A stretch of DNA of 37,044 bases from Candidatus Brocadiia bacterium (GCA_013359215.1 JABWCH010000090.1:1-37044), one strand, 5' to 3'. Positions 9,079-17,299 are shown, counted from the stretch's first letter. Made by a program: numbers and translations. Notes: generated by a model from the sequence alone, not told the origin.

Positions 9079-9106
9079 AAGCAGTGCTATGCAATAGCAC
9101 CTGCTT
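9079..9106. other. Imperfect hairpin upstream of yqeC
   Basis: Arms AAGCAGTGCTAT (9079-9090) and ATAGCA-C-CTGCTT (9094-9106) pair over 12 bp with one bulged C and a GCA loop. It lies about 105 nt before the yqeC start. No T-run follows, so it is not an obvious terminator; the role is unknown. Confidence 0.4.
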
Positions 9107-9211
9107 CAGGCTGCGTTACAAATAAGCTTTACAGCTTCTAAAACTTAAAAATATTGTACTGTTATTTTTGTGGCAAATCAATGAAAAAAGAAACATGCAG
9201 AAAGCAAATGT

Positions 9212-9976
9212 ATGCAAAACAACAAAAAGTTCAACTTTTTTTTAGATTCTTTTCAGATATTACAAAACAGCTATGTTTCCATTGCAGGAAGTGGCGGAAA
9301 GTCCACACTCATGAAAAAAATTGCTTTAGAATCATCCGCTCTAGGCTGGCCTACGATCCTCACAAGCACGACTCATATCCATATTCCCTTTCTAAGACAG
9401 GGAGAGCCTTTGCTTTTTAGAGAAAAAAACTTGGAAGATATTTCTGCTTTTTTAGAGCAAAATCTTTTGGTTTTGGTGTCTCGAAAAGTAAGCGATATTA
9501 AGGCAAAGGGTCTTGATCCTCAAGTTTTAGACTCATTGAAAGGCCGTTTTCTAGTGCTTGTTGAAGCTGACGGTTCTAAGAAAAAGCCGTTCAAGATCCC
9601 TGCCTCCTGGGAGCCTGTTGTTCCTTGCCATTCTACCCATGCTATTGTGGTTTTTGGACTGGATGCCTTAGAAAAGCCTTTAACAGAAGAATGGGTTCAT
9701 CGAGGGGAACTTTTGGAATGCGATGCAGCAGAGTCCTATATCACGCCAGCTTTAGTAGCGAGAACTTTAGCAAAACCTTCCCATTATCTGAACAAGTTTC
9801 CGCCTGGTATATATGTGTATATTTATCTTGCTGGTTGTGTAGATGCTAAAAAATACAATGGTGCTTTAGAAATCGCTAGATCTCTTAAGAAAATAGATTT
9901 CCAACACCCTGTTTTTACAGGAAATTTAGAAAAGGAAAGCTGGATAGAAAAGATTTCCTCTAAAATAGACTTGTAA
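9212..9976 (+). CDS. yqeC: YqeC-like selenium-dependent molybdenum hydroxylase accessory protein
   Basis: A 254-aa putative nucleotide-binding protein matching the YqeC family. It has an N-terminal P-loop-like GSGGKST (residues 26-32), then LTSTTHIHIP, LVEADGSKKKPFKIP (about 115-128) and VFGLDALEKPLTEEWVHRGELL. In characterised genomes yqeC tracks with selenium-dependent molybdenum hydroxylases such as xanthine dehydrogenase and with yqeB/mocA genes. None of these is in the window, so the gene is an orphan here. The ATG at 9212 is used because it begins just ahead of the conserved P-loop segment; no strong ribosome site is present. Confidence 0.75.
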   Translation: MQNNKKFNFFLDSFQILQNSYVSIAGSGGKSTLMKKIALESSALGWPTILTSTTHIHIPFLRQGEPLLFREKNLEDISAFLEQNLLVLVSRKVSDIKAKGLDPQVLDSLKGRFLVLVEADGSKKKPFKIPASWEPVVPCHSTHAIVVFGLDALEKPLTEEWVHRGELLECDAAESYITPALVARTLAKPSHYLNKFPPGIYVYIYLAGCVDAKKYNGALEIARSLKKIDFQHPVFTGNLEKESWIEKISSKIDL

Positions 9977-10000
9977 AAGGTTTAAACTTTTTTATATAAT
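9971..10000 (+). promoter_or_regulatory. Candidate sigma70-type promoter for the LamG gene
   Basis: TTGTAA (9971-9976), an 18-nt spacer and a perfect TATAAT (9995-10000). It overlaps the yqeC stop codon and lies 80 nt before the LamG-protein start. Confidence 0.55.
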
Positions 10001-10080
10001 AGAAAACTGCATCAGGCGGATATAATCTACGATTGTTTCTTGATTCAAAATCTTTTCATTCTTGTATAAGAGGAGGTTTT

Positions 10081-10839
10081 ATGAAAAAAATATCATTTTT
10101 GATTCTTTTTTTGCTTTCTATTTTTTTATATGCTGATATAATTAGCAACTTAGAACTTTCTTATGATTTTAATGGAAATGCTAATGACTCTAGTGGTAAT
10201 AACAGGCATGGTTCTATTTCTAATGCTGTTCTTGCAACAGACCGTTTTGGAAATGCAAACCAGGCATATCGTTTTAATGGCAATGCCTATATCAACACGA
10301 ATGTAGACTTTTCCTGGGGATATTCCAATTCTTTTAGCATGAGCCTTTGGTTTAAAACAGACAATTTCTATGCAGACCAGGTTCTTATTAGCAAAACAAA
10401 CTATGAATATTCTTTAAAAATTGGCGGCTTATGGACAAACGATAATTTTTTGAACTTTGAATACTGGAATACATCGGGAGGTGGTTCTATAGGCTTGCAT
10501 TATTCCCAAAATGCACTTTTAAACAATACCTGGTATCATACTGTAGTCACATACGATGCTTCTACTCATGTTTCTATTATGTATCTTAATGGGCAGGAAT
10601 TGTCTCGTAGTACAGTATCCAACAGCAGCTTTCAAAACTTACCACAAACTATGCTTTTGGGATATGGTTACCACTGGCAAGGGGAAAACAGATATTTCAG
10701 TGGAAGTATGGATGAAGTAAAAATTTACAGCAAAAGTCTTTCCCTTGGAGATGTACAAACATTAGCCAATGTTCCAGAAATGTCCAGTTTTTTATTCTTG
10801 CTGGCGGGTATTTTGCTTTTTATCAAAAAGATTTTTTAG
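10081..10839 (+). CDS. LamG-domain secreted protein with degenerate PEP-CTERM-like tail
   Basis: A 252-aa surface protein. The start is the ATG at 10081 with AGGAGG 4 nt upstream; an ORF start 48 nt earlier would place 16 residues ahead of the signal peptide. After the signal peptide (MKKISFLILFLLSIFLYA) comes a LamG/concanavalin-like jelly roll: LSYDFNGNANDSSGNNRHG, SFSMSLWFKTD, NTWYHTVVTYD, MYLNGQEL and GSMDEVKIYSKSLS are hallmark pieces. It ends VPEMSSF, a hydrophobic helix and KKIF, the shape of a PEP-CTERM tail in which the second Pro is Met. It probably binds glycans or matrix at the cell surface. Two strong hairpins follow the gene. Confidence 0.85.
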   Translation: MKKISFLILFLLSIFLYADIISNLELSYDFNGNANDSSGNNRHGSISNAVLATDRFGNANQAYRFNGNAYINTNVDFSWGYSNSFSMSLWFKTDNFYADQVLISKTNYEYSLKIGGLWTNDNFLNFEYWNTSGGGSIGLHYSQNALLNNTWYHTVVTYDASTHVSIMYLNGQELSRSTVSNSSFQNLPQTMLLGYGYHWQGENRYFSGSMDEVKIYSKSLSLGDVQTLANVPEMSSFLFLLAGILLFIKKIF

Positions 10840-10870
10840 CAATTGGCTTGCCTATCTAAAAATTTGTGGA

Positions 10871-10902
10871 TTTTTACTCAGGAAATTGTTCCTGAGTAAA
10901 AA
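10871..10902. terminator. Hairpin 1 after LamG gene (candidate bidirectional terminator)
   Basis: Perfect 14-bp arms (10871-10884 and 10889-10902) around the loop ATTG; the arms carry T5 and A5 at their bases, so either strand ends in a U-rich or A-rich side. It lies 32 nt after the LamG stop codon. Direction is uncertain because the plus-strand side is followed by A residues. Confidence 0.45.
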
Positions 10903-10906
10903 AAAA

Positions 10907-10938
10907 CAGGGTAAGCTCACTTCAGTGGGCTTACCCTG
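10907..10938. other. Hairpin 2 after LamG gene
   Basis: A 14-bp stem, CAGGGTAAGCTCAC with GTGGGCTTACCCTG, loop TTCA, one T-G wobble on the plus strand. It begins 4 nt after hairpin 1. No T-run follows directly; the first run of Ts is about 24 nt downstream. Confidence 0.5.
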
Positions 10939-11166
10939 CGAACAAGGTGGGAAAAAGGTTTTTTAGGTGCTACTTGGGATAGGGCACTTAAGATATTGTA
11001 AATGCAAATTTTATACCAATATCTCATATTCTTTATAAAAGAATATAACATATTCTTAAAAAAGAAGTTATAATTTTTATTGTATATTTTTTAAAAAATA
11101 AAAAGTTGAATAAATTATTGACAATATGTCTAAAAAATTTACATATACCGCAAAATCGAGAAAAAT

Positions 11167-11550
11167 ATGTTTATTTTTTTAGACATAATAGATGAGAAAA
11201 CTATGTTTATAAAATGCAGTTGCCAAAAAATATGGAAAACAAGAGAAGAATTTTTAAGCGATCCGATGGTACATTTAAAAGGCTATCAGGTACATTTTCA
11301 AAAGCTTACAGCAGGCTTTTTCCTGTTTAATCATGAAATGGAAAAATGTGGAACAACTTTATCTTTAGAAGTAGAGAAATTCCTTGATCTTTATAAAGGG
11401 CCTATATTTCAAGATAGTCAAAAACAAGTCACGGAATGCGCTGGGCATTGTTTGTATCAAAAAAACTTAGAAGCTTGCCCTAACAAATGCGAGTGTATCT
11501 TCGTCCAATCTATTATGAAAACAATAGAGCTTTATCCTAAAAAATCCTAA
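11167..11550 (+). CDS. Conserved-looking small 8-cysteine protein
   Basis: A 127-aa soluble protein, no signal peptide. Eight cysteines at 17, 19, 61, 91, 95, 104, 108 and 110 form CxC, a single C in KCGTTL, CxxxC and CxxxCxC groups, suggesting a metal or iron-sulfur site. Segments such as WKTREEFLSDP, LKGYQVHF, FLFNHEM and CGTTLSLEVEKF look family-conserved; I recall similar small proteins of unknown function in other Gram-negatives, but this is memory rather than a search. An alternative start is the ATG at 11203, just before the first CxC. Function not assigned. Confidence 0.65.
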   Translation: MFIFLDIIDEKTMFIKCSCQKIWKTREEFLSDPMVHLKGYQVHFQKLTAGFFLFNHEMEKCGTTLSLEVEKFLDLYKGPIFQDSQKQVTECAGHCLYQKNLEACPNKCECIFVQSIMKTIELYPKKS

Positions 11551-11926
11551 AAAATCCTTTTAAGCTCTCTTTTAACATTTGATGGATAAAGATGTAAAAT
11601 ATTCTTTGTAGAATATAAAAAATAGGAATATTGCAAATAGCCTGTTTTAAGATTTTTTTCTTTCTTTTTATCGATGGTTCTTAAATTTTTATAAAGATAT
11701 ATGCAAAATAAAAAGAGGAAAAAAATATTGCAAAAAAATTTTTTAAAATTTCTCAAAGACAATGCTTGATTTTGAAAAAGAAAAATGCTATTATTCCATC
11801 TCTTAAAATAAAAACGCTAGAATTTTTTTTTACATCTGGCGAAAGAAATTTTTTTCTTTGCTAAAGGCTGTTTTAAACAGTTTTAAAATGGCTTAGGCAC
11901 AAAGATTTAGTCGAGGTTAATTATCT
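11551..11926. other. 376-nt AT-rich intergenic region
   Basis: Very AT-rich. The only reading frames are low-complexity and unlikely to be genes. The palindrome-like CTGTTTTAAACAG (11868-11880) lies about 46 nt before the HTH-receiver gene and could be a binding site, but the AT content makes chance likely. Confidence 0.4.
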
Positions 11927-12508
11927 ATGTACAAAAAAAAAGGTTTTACCACTGGCGAAGTAGCAGAACTTTGCCATGTTACAATCCCTACCGTAATCAA
12001 ATGGATTGAATCAGAAGAACTAGAAGGTTTTAAAATTCCAGGCTCTAAAAACCGCAGAATTACCAGGGAAAGTCTTTTGAAATTCATGAAAAAGTACAAA
12101 ATCCCTACCAACAACCTGGAAAAAGGCAAACCCAAAGTCCTTTTTGTAGACGGCCACGTAGAAATGCACGAGACTTTTTCTTCTATCCTCGACGAGGAAA
12201 AATATGAAATCCGTTGTGTATCAAAGGGATTTGAAGCTGGTATAGCAAAAGAATTTTTACCTGACCTGGTTGTTTTAGAGCTTTCCTTACCCGATATTGA
12301 GGGATCCAAAGTATGTGAATACATCCGCGAGATTCCAGAGATGGAAAATGTCAGCATTCTTGGGATTTCTGAGAAAGAAAGCAAACTAGATGAACTCTTA
12401 GAAAAAGGTTTTGATGACTATCTACAAAAACCTTTTGATAGCGATGCTTTGGCAGATAAAATCAAAAAACTTCTGAACAAAACATCCCGAAGGAAAAAAA
12501 GCAAATAG
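11927..12508 (+). CDS. HTH (excisionase/MerR-like) regulator with degenerate receiver domain
   Basis: A 193-aa cytoplasmic protein. Residues 6-55 are a winged-helix DNA-binding domain of the excisionase type (FTTGEVAELCHVTIPTVIKW, then GFKIPGSKNRRI). Residues 68-185 are a CheY-like receiver fold. Its chemistry is altered: the acidic pair after beta-1 is D75-G76, and the phosphorylation position, four residues before the conserved Pro (LELSLPDIEG), is E118 instead of Asp. The Thr/Ser position (S148) and Lys (K168 in QKPF) are kept. The Glu could mimic phosphorylation, making it a constitutive pseudo-receiver; that is an inference. GAGG lies 10 nt before the ATG. No histidine kinase is nearby. 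A terminator follows the gene. Confidence 0.85.
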   Translation: MYKKKGFTTGEVAELCHVTIPTVIKWIESEELEGFKIPGSKNRRITRESLLKFMKKYKIPTNNLEKGKPKVLFVDGHVEMHETFSSILDEEKYEIRCVSKGFEAGIAKEFLPDLVVLELSLPDIEGSKVCEYIREIPEMENVSILGISEKESKLDELLEKGFDDYLQKPFDSDALADKIKKLLNKTSRRKKSK

Positions 12509-12628
12509 ATCGGTTGTGCTGGAATAGATAGCGAGCGATTTTCTATAGCCTGAAGCAAGCAATGCAAACACGTTCTCCTTAAGAAAAGAAATAAGCAGTT
12601 TGTTACATAATTCAGGCTATATAAACAG

Positions 12629-12660
12629 GGGAGAAGGAAATATTTCCTTCTCCCTTTTTT
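12629..12660 (+). terminator. Intrinsic terminator
   Basis: A perfect 12-bp stem (12629-12640 with 12643-12654, GGGAGAAGGAAA and its complement) followed by TTTTTT. It separates the HTH-receiver gene from the VWA gene and argues against any VWA-gene start upstream of it. Confidence 0.85.
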
Positions 12661-12686
12661 ATTTCGCAATAGAACTGAGGTTTGTT

Positions 12687-14858
12687 ATGACTGCCTTGAT
12701 TCAATGGAATCCACCTTTAAATATACTTTTCTCCTTTTTTCTCCTTTTTTCTATCAGTATTTATCTTTATTTCCTTTTTTATCGAATCCAATCCCGATTT
12801 TCTGGCATCAAAGCTATCTTTATTTTTTTACCTCGATTTTTGCTTTTTTTACTCTTTATTTTTGCTCTCTTTGATCCAGTCTATGTAAGAGAAATACAAA
12901 AAGAAAACACGCAAAAAATGCTATTTTTGCTGGATACCTCTTCTTCTATGGAAATCCAAGACGATCTTGCCAGTTCTCGTGTTGCTCGTGCAAGAGAGAT
13001 TATAAAAAAAGCCCAGCAAGAATTTCCTTCTCTTGCTGGAAGTACAATCTGGGAATTCAATACACATTTAAACAAAGATTTGAACCATCTTGAAATCCGA
13101 GGAACAGATATTGGTGGATGCCTTGGATCTCTTGCATTAAAACCAGACATTTCTTCCTATACTGGCATTGTTATGATAAGCGATGGCGGAGATGAAGAGA
13201 TACAGGAGACAGCTTTGCCTTCTATACCTCTTTATATTTTAGGCATGGGAACAGACCCTGCTTCCTGGAATGATATTGGGATTTTTGATTTTGCATCTCC
13301 TTCTTCTGCCGAGCAGGAGAGCTATTTTGAAATCCATTTGGAACTTATAGCATACTGCAAAGATAAAAAAAAATTCCAAAAACAGTTGCAATCCGTTAAG
13401 GTAAATTTGCAAATATGGGAAAAAGGATGGGAAACGATTGCCAGTAAGTCTGTGAACCTTTCCAGGCAAAAAAGTAAAGTTTTCTTTAAAACTTTAGCAG
13501 GCAAAGAGGCAAAAAGAGAAAAATACCGCATTTTTGTGGAAAATATCCCAGGAGAGCTTACTTATTTAAACAATGAAAGGATTTTTTATGTAGAAATACA
13601 AAAAAAATCTTTGCATATTCTTTATTTCAGCCGTGAATTAGGAAGCGATTTCAAAATTTTGCGCGGTGAGTTCATTCGTGATCCAGGGGTTACATTCACT
13701 TCTCTTGTGCGCATTTCCAGCGAGCGTTTTTTGCTGCAAGGACATCGGCTTTCAGGGGATGAGGTTCTGTCAGCAGGCTTTCCAAAAAAGAGAGAAATTT
13801 TGCAGATGTATGATTGTATCATTCTTGGTTCGTTCCCTTCTGAAGACTGGGATGAAAAGCAGCAGCAAGCTTTGCTTTCCTATGTAGAAGAAGGGGGAAG
13901 CGTTATATTTTTAGGTGGCGAGAGTTCTTTTGGATTGGGAAAATATGCTTCCACTAGCTTAGCACCTCTTTTTCCATGGCAGATTAGCAACTCAGAAGAA
14001 AAACTATTGCATGGAACTTTCCCTGTTTTTTTAGGCTTAGGCAGCCACGCTATTCTGGATGGATTGGGCGATGTTTCCAAATCAATTCTAAAAACACTGA
14101 ACGATCCTGGCCCTTTACGCCATGCAGCTCTAAGTCTTCTGAACGCATCTACAGAAAAAGGAAAGATTCCTGCTATTGCAATACAACCCTTTGGCAAAGG
14201 CCAAACTTTAGGCATTGCAACCAATATGCTATGGGTTTGGGCTAGAGTTTCAGAGGAGTCCAGAACTCTATATGCAAAATTTTGGAGGCAGGCCATACGT
14301 TACTTGAGCAAGCCATCTGAAGGTGGACAGCTTCTTTCTATAGAATGGGATAAAAATTCCTACAGCCCTGGAGAAAAAGCATTTCCCATCATACAAACAA
14401 GATCCAAAATACAAAATAGCATCCTATTGACAGCCTCTTTGTCCAGAGACAAAGTAGAACAAAATATTCCCATTTCTCCTAAAAAGGAAAAAAATTTTTA
14501 CAATGCAGAGCTTTTTTTTCCAGAAAGAGGGGAATATTTTTTCAGAATCGTGGCTTACCATCAAGAATCCATCTTAGAAACTTACCAAAAGGCTTTTTTT
14601 ATCGCTCCTCTTTTGCCTGAAGGAAGCAGACCAGAAATGAAAGAAAAATTTCTTTCTTCCCTTGCCTCTAAGTCACAAGGATTTTTTATGCCAGAAGCCC
14701 AGGCATACATCTTTTTTAATAAACTCAAGGATTGCTTTGCCCCTGTGCAAGTTATCCATGAGCTTTCCCTGGCAAAAGGCAACTATTCCTTTTTCTTGCT
14801 TTTCCTTTTATTGATGGCAGGAGAATGGCTTTTGTACAGAATTTACGGAAAGATATAA
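12687..14858 (+). CDS. VWA-domain membrane protein with glutamine-amidotransferase-like domain
   Basis: A 723-aa inner-membrane protein. The ATG at 12687 has CTGAGG 6 nt upstream; a frame open from 12600 runs through the terminator and is rejected. Two membrane helices at residues 10-32 and 43-62 precede a von Willebrand A domain with an intact metal site: DTSSS (D83), the Thr in GTDIGG and ISDGGDE. After an Ig-like middle region, about 375-450 (CIILGSFPSEDWDEKQQQALLSYVEEGGSVIFLGGESSFG) resembles the class-I glutamine-amidotransferase-like fold without a visible catalytic Cys. A final helix lies at the C-terminus. Similar architectures sit beside MoxR/BatA genes in planctomycetes; none is adjacent here. 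Probably an envelope or metal-dependent adhesion/assembly role; function unproven. Confidence 0.85.
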   Translation: MTALIQWNPPLNILFSFFLLFSISIYLYFLFYRIQSRFSGIKAIFIFLPRFLLFLLFIFALFDPVYVREIQKENTQKMLFLLDTSSSMEIQDDLASSRVARAREIIKKAQQEFPSLAGSTIWEFNTHLNKDLNHLEIRGTDIGGCLGSLALKPDISSYTGIVMISDGGDEEIQETALPSIPLYILGMGTDPASWNDIGIFDFASPSSAEQESYFEIHLELIAYCKDKKKFQKQLQSVKVNLQIWEKGWETIASKSVNLSRQKSKVFFKTLAGKEAKREKYRIFVENIPGELTYLNNERIFYVEIQKKSLHILYFSRELGSDFKILRGEFIRDPGVTFTSLVRISSERFLLQGHRLSGDEVLSAGFPKKREILQMYDCIILGSFPSEDWDEKQQQALLSYVEEGGSVIFLGGESSFGLGKYASTSLAPLFPWQISNSEEKLLHGTFPVFLGLGSHAILDGLGDVSKSILKTLNDPGPLRHAALSLLNASTEKGKIPAIAIQPFGKGQTLGIATNMLWVWARVSEESRTLYAKFWRQAIRYLSKPSEGGQLLSIEWDKNSYSPGEKAFPIIQTRSKIQNSILLTASLSRDKVEQNIPISPKKEKNFYNAELFFPERGEYFFRIVAYHQESILETYQKAFFIAPLLPEGSRPEMKEKFLSSLASKSQGFFMPEAQAYIFFNKLKDCFAPVQVIHELSLAKGNYSFFLLFLLLMAGEWLLYRIYGKI

Positions 14859-14872
14859 AATTCTCACTGTAA

Positions 14873-14913
14873 GAGTGTAAAGAAGCGTCCACAAAAAACA
14901 CGAAAGGCGCGAA
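14873..14913. repeat. CACGAA-type intergenic repeat, copy 2
   Basis: Aligns over 41 nt with 17132-17172 with 5 mismatches; shared core AACACGAAAG and the preceding GTCCAC. Confidence 0.65.
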
Positions 14914-14964
14914 ATCGGATTTACAGCAGTTTTCAGTTGCATACAAAAAACGCCTATAAAATAA

Positions 14965-15073
14965 TCCACAGATTACACAGATTACGCAGATAAAGGCTTC
15001 GAAAATCTGTGTAATCTGCGTAATCTGTGGATAAATTTAATCTGTGTAATCTGCGTAATCTGTGGATAAATTT
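14965..15073. repeat. Inverted plus tandem repeat block (CACAGATTAC type)
   Basis: A 27-nt arm at 14965-14991 is repeated inverted, with two mismatches, at 15005-15031. The inverted arm lies within a 35-nt unit (15004-15038) that is repeated exactly in tandem at 15039-15073. The transcript could fold into a long hairpin. Not CRISPR: there are no spacers. Confidence 0.85.
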
Positions 15074-15179
15074 CTTTGAATCCGATGTATACTATGTATG
15101 CAATGCAAGAGAGAAGTGCTGTAATATGCCATTGTCAAGGTAGATTTTTTTTATAATAACCTAACCCAAACCTATAGTT

Positions 15180-17081
15180 ATGAAAATTTATATTTTATTT
15201 TTTCTTTGCTTTTGGCAAATTTTCTTTTTGTCTGCCCAAGGCTTACTGGATATTCATCCTGCTTTAAGGCTTACAGAGCCAGAGGTTTCAGAAATTGCCA
15301 TTCAGCCCCTTACCCCTTTTTTTTCTTTGCCAGATCCTTGCTATAAAAACGTATCGCTAACTACAAACAAAACATATATTTGGAATGTCATCAAACAAGG
15401 GAAATATTCCATCCATGCTTTGTTTGACCAAAAATATACGCCTCTGGTTAAAGAGATTGATTTTTATCTGGTAAAAGTTGCAGAAGACCGCTTTTTATGG
15501 GTTTCGCCACAGCTAGAAATATTGTTAAATCAGGAAAAAAAAGACCAGAGCTATACAATTTTTTTAAGACTTCCTGCTTTGCGTTGGAAAAAATATTTGT
15601 CGGCTTCTTGCTTCTTGGTGGGACTGCTTTTGGTTTTTTTGGGGCTTTTTAGGCATAAAAAAGAGATTTATTTTAGTGCTTCCCTTTTGCTTCTTTTGCT
15701 TTCTTCCACTGTTTTCTTTTATTCAGAATACGGGCATTTTTATTCTGGATGGAGAGATGGTGCTGATTATTTAAATCTTTCCTATAAGATTTGGATGGGA
15801 GAAAAACCACTATGCGGTAAACCCATTGGCTGGCCTCTATTTTTAATTCCAATGGCTATTTATAACAATACATTCAACCTTTTTGCCATAGGAAATACAA
15901 TTTCAATAATAAATGCCATTTTTGGGAATGGAATCATTGTACTTGCCTTATTTTTTCTTGCTTTTCAAATTACAAAGAATAGACTGATTTCTATTCTGCC
16001 AGCACTTTTTTATATTCTTTTGCCCTGGATTTATATGACATACCGTTGGGGGTTTCCAAACTCTGTCTTTCTTTCTACCCCAGGCGAGCAATTTTCTGTA
16101 TGGCAGCCATTTTTTATCAGCAATGATTTTGATCTTAAATTGTACCGTTTTTCCCAATGGGCAGGAATGAATATTCTTAGCGATACACCAGCAATGGCAT
16201 TGCTGTTAGTATCTATTTGTTTGCTGCAAATCGCTAAGAGAAAAAAAAGTATTTTTTTTCTCGCAGGCATTGCATTAGGCTATAGCTGTTCTATGAGAAT
16301 CGTGTATATACTGTTTGTTCCATGTGTGATTTTATGGCAGTCTGCCTTATATTTAAGGCAAAAAGAGGAAGGAAAAAAATTCATTTTTTTGCTCTATGGG
16401 CTTTGTATAGGCATTTTCCCCCAAATTCTCCATAACATATTGATTTCAGGATCACCCTTTATTACACCTTATGATCTTGATACTCAAGAAAAGATAGGAT
16501 TTAGCCTTTCCCTTATTCCCTTAGGAATGCGCTATTTGGCATCACTTCATTACCAGATTCTTTTCTTTGGGGCCATAGCTCTTTTCTTTTATAAGAAAAA
16601 TCCCATTCGTATTTTCATAGCATCTTTTTCTGTAGTATCTTTTGTTTTTTTTGCAGGCTATAGTCACAATGTAACAGAAGAAATTCGCTTTATTATGCCT
16701 TGCCTTATTTTGCTCATTTTTTATTGCCTATGCTATGCTTCAGAAGCATTCGCGATTGCTTACAGAGATCGGGATTTGCGCACAACTTTTATCCTGTTTG
16801 CTGCTACTTTACATTTTTTTCTCATCGTGCCGCATAAAGGAGACCCTGTCAACTTTCTGGGCAATCTTTTTTATCCTTATATGCTAAGCTTAAAAGGAAT
16901 CTTTTTTGCTATGGCAGTGGTGGCAGGGATGGGTTGCAAAAATTATAAAAATAGGATATTATTACCCATTTTATCCGCTTCTTATCTCTCAGGGTATTGG
17001 TTTGTCCCATCTTTTTTAATTGTTGTTTTGGGAATGGCAAGCATAATAGAGGATTATGTTCTATGCTGCAAAAGATCGTAA
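15180..17081 (+). CDS. Polytopic membrane protein, GT-C/ArnT-like glycosyltransferase candidate
   Basis: A 633-aa membrane protein. A signal-like N-terminal helix is followed by about 120 residues outside the membrane, then roughly twelve hydrophobic helices from residue 140 on. The segment YSGWRDGADYLNLSYKIWMGEKP (about 187-209), just after a membrane helix and before GWPLFLIPMAIYN, resembles the acidic first loop of GT-C enzymes that use lipid-linked sugars, and the helix pattern fits the PMT/ArnT group. I see no diagnostic motif that fixes donor or acceptor. Starts at the ATG at 15180. No other glycan gene is adjacent, so the assignment rests on topology and this loop. Confidence 0.6.
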   Translation: MKIYILFFLCFWQIFFLSAQGLLDIHPALRLTEPEVSEIAIQPLTPFFSLPDPCYKNVSLTTNKTYIWNVIKQGKYSIHALFDQKYTPLVKEIDFYLVKVAEDRFLWVSPQLEILLNQEKKDQSYTIFLRLPALRWKKYLSASCFLVGLLLVFLGLFRHKKEIYFSASLLLLLLSSTVFFYSEYGHFYSGWRDGADYLNLSYKIWMGEKPLCGKPIGWPLFLIPMAIYNNTFNLFAIGNTISIINAIFGNGIIVLALFFLAFQITKNRLISILPALFYILLPWIYMTYRWGFPNSVFLSTPGEQFSVWQPFFISNDFDLKLYRFSQWAGMNILSDTPAMALLLVSICLLQIAKRKKSIFFLAGIALGYSCSMRIVYILFVPCVILWQSALYLRQKEEGKKFIFLLYGLCIGIFPQILHNILISGSPFITPYDLDTQEKIGFSLSLIPLGMRYLASLHYQILFFGAIALFFYKKNPIRIFIASFSVVSFVFFAGYSHNVTEEIRFIMPCLILLIFYCLCYASEAFAIAYRDRDLRTTFILFAATLHFFLIVPHKGDPVNFLGNLFYPYMLSLKGIFFAMAVVAGMGCKNYKNRILLPILSASYLSGYWFVPSFLIVVLGMASIIEDYVLCCKRS

Positions 17082-17117
17082 TTCATGTCTAAAGAATAGA
17101 GACGATTTCAGCACTAA

Positions 17118-17172
17118 GAACACGAAGAAAAGAGTGCAAAGAAGTGTCCACGAAAAACACGAAAGACACGAA
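17118..17172. repeat. CACGAA-type intergenic repeat, copy 3
   Basis: Iterated ACACGAAG/ACACGAAAG; positions 17132-17172 align with 14873-14913. Confidence 0.65.
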
Positions 17173-17299
17173 TAGGTTTAGGTTTAAGTTTATAAATAGC
17201 ATAGTCTTATATCTTAAATTGACAGCTATGGGGTGTTGCCCTGGGCTGGTATATGCAACCCCTACGGGGTAAAGAAGTCATTATTTCAAAACAATTTAT

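Larger units (their letters stand above)
8846..9211. other. 366-nt divergent intergenic region with MITE and hairpin
   Basis: Between the minus-strand permease and plus-strand yqeC. It holds the complete MITE-like element (8894-9047) and an imperfect hairpin at 9079-9106. No gene is evident; any promoters for the two divergent genes must lie here, but I do not see a clean -35/-10 pair. Confidence 0.6.
10840..11166. other. 327-nt intergenic region: two hairpins then AT-rich DNA
   Basis: The first part carries two consecutive long hairpins (10871-10938). The rest, about 10980-11160, is extremely AT-rich with no gene seen and a small imperfect palindrome near 11028-11048. It presumably contains the promoter of the following small gene. 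Confidence 0.5.
14859..15179. other. 321-nt intergenic region filled with repeats
   Basis: Contains a CACGAA-type repeat (14873-14913) and a block of CACAGATTAC-type repeats (14965-15073). A TATAAT lies at 15152-15157, 23 nt before the next gene, but its best upstream partner TTGTCA is only 14 nt away, so it is a weak promoter call. No gene seen. Confidence 0.6.

Noticed and set aside
12600..12686. 29-residue N-terminal extension of the VWA protein
   Set aside because: It runs through an intrinsic terminator; the ATG at 12687 has a ribosome site and leads straight into the first membrane helix.
14965..15073. CRISPR-like array
   Set aside because: Repeats are directly adjacent or inverted; there are no unique spacers of regular length.
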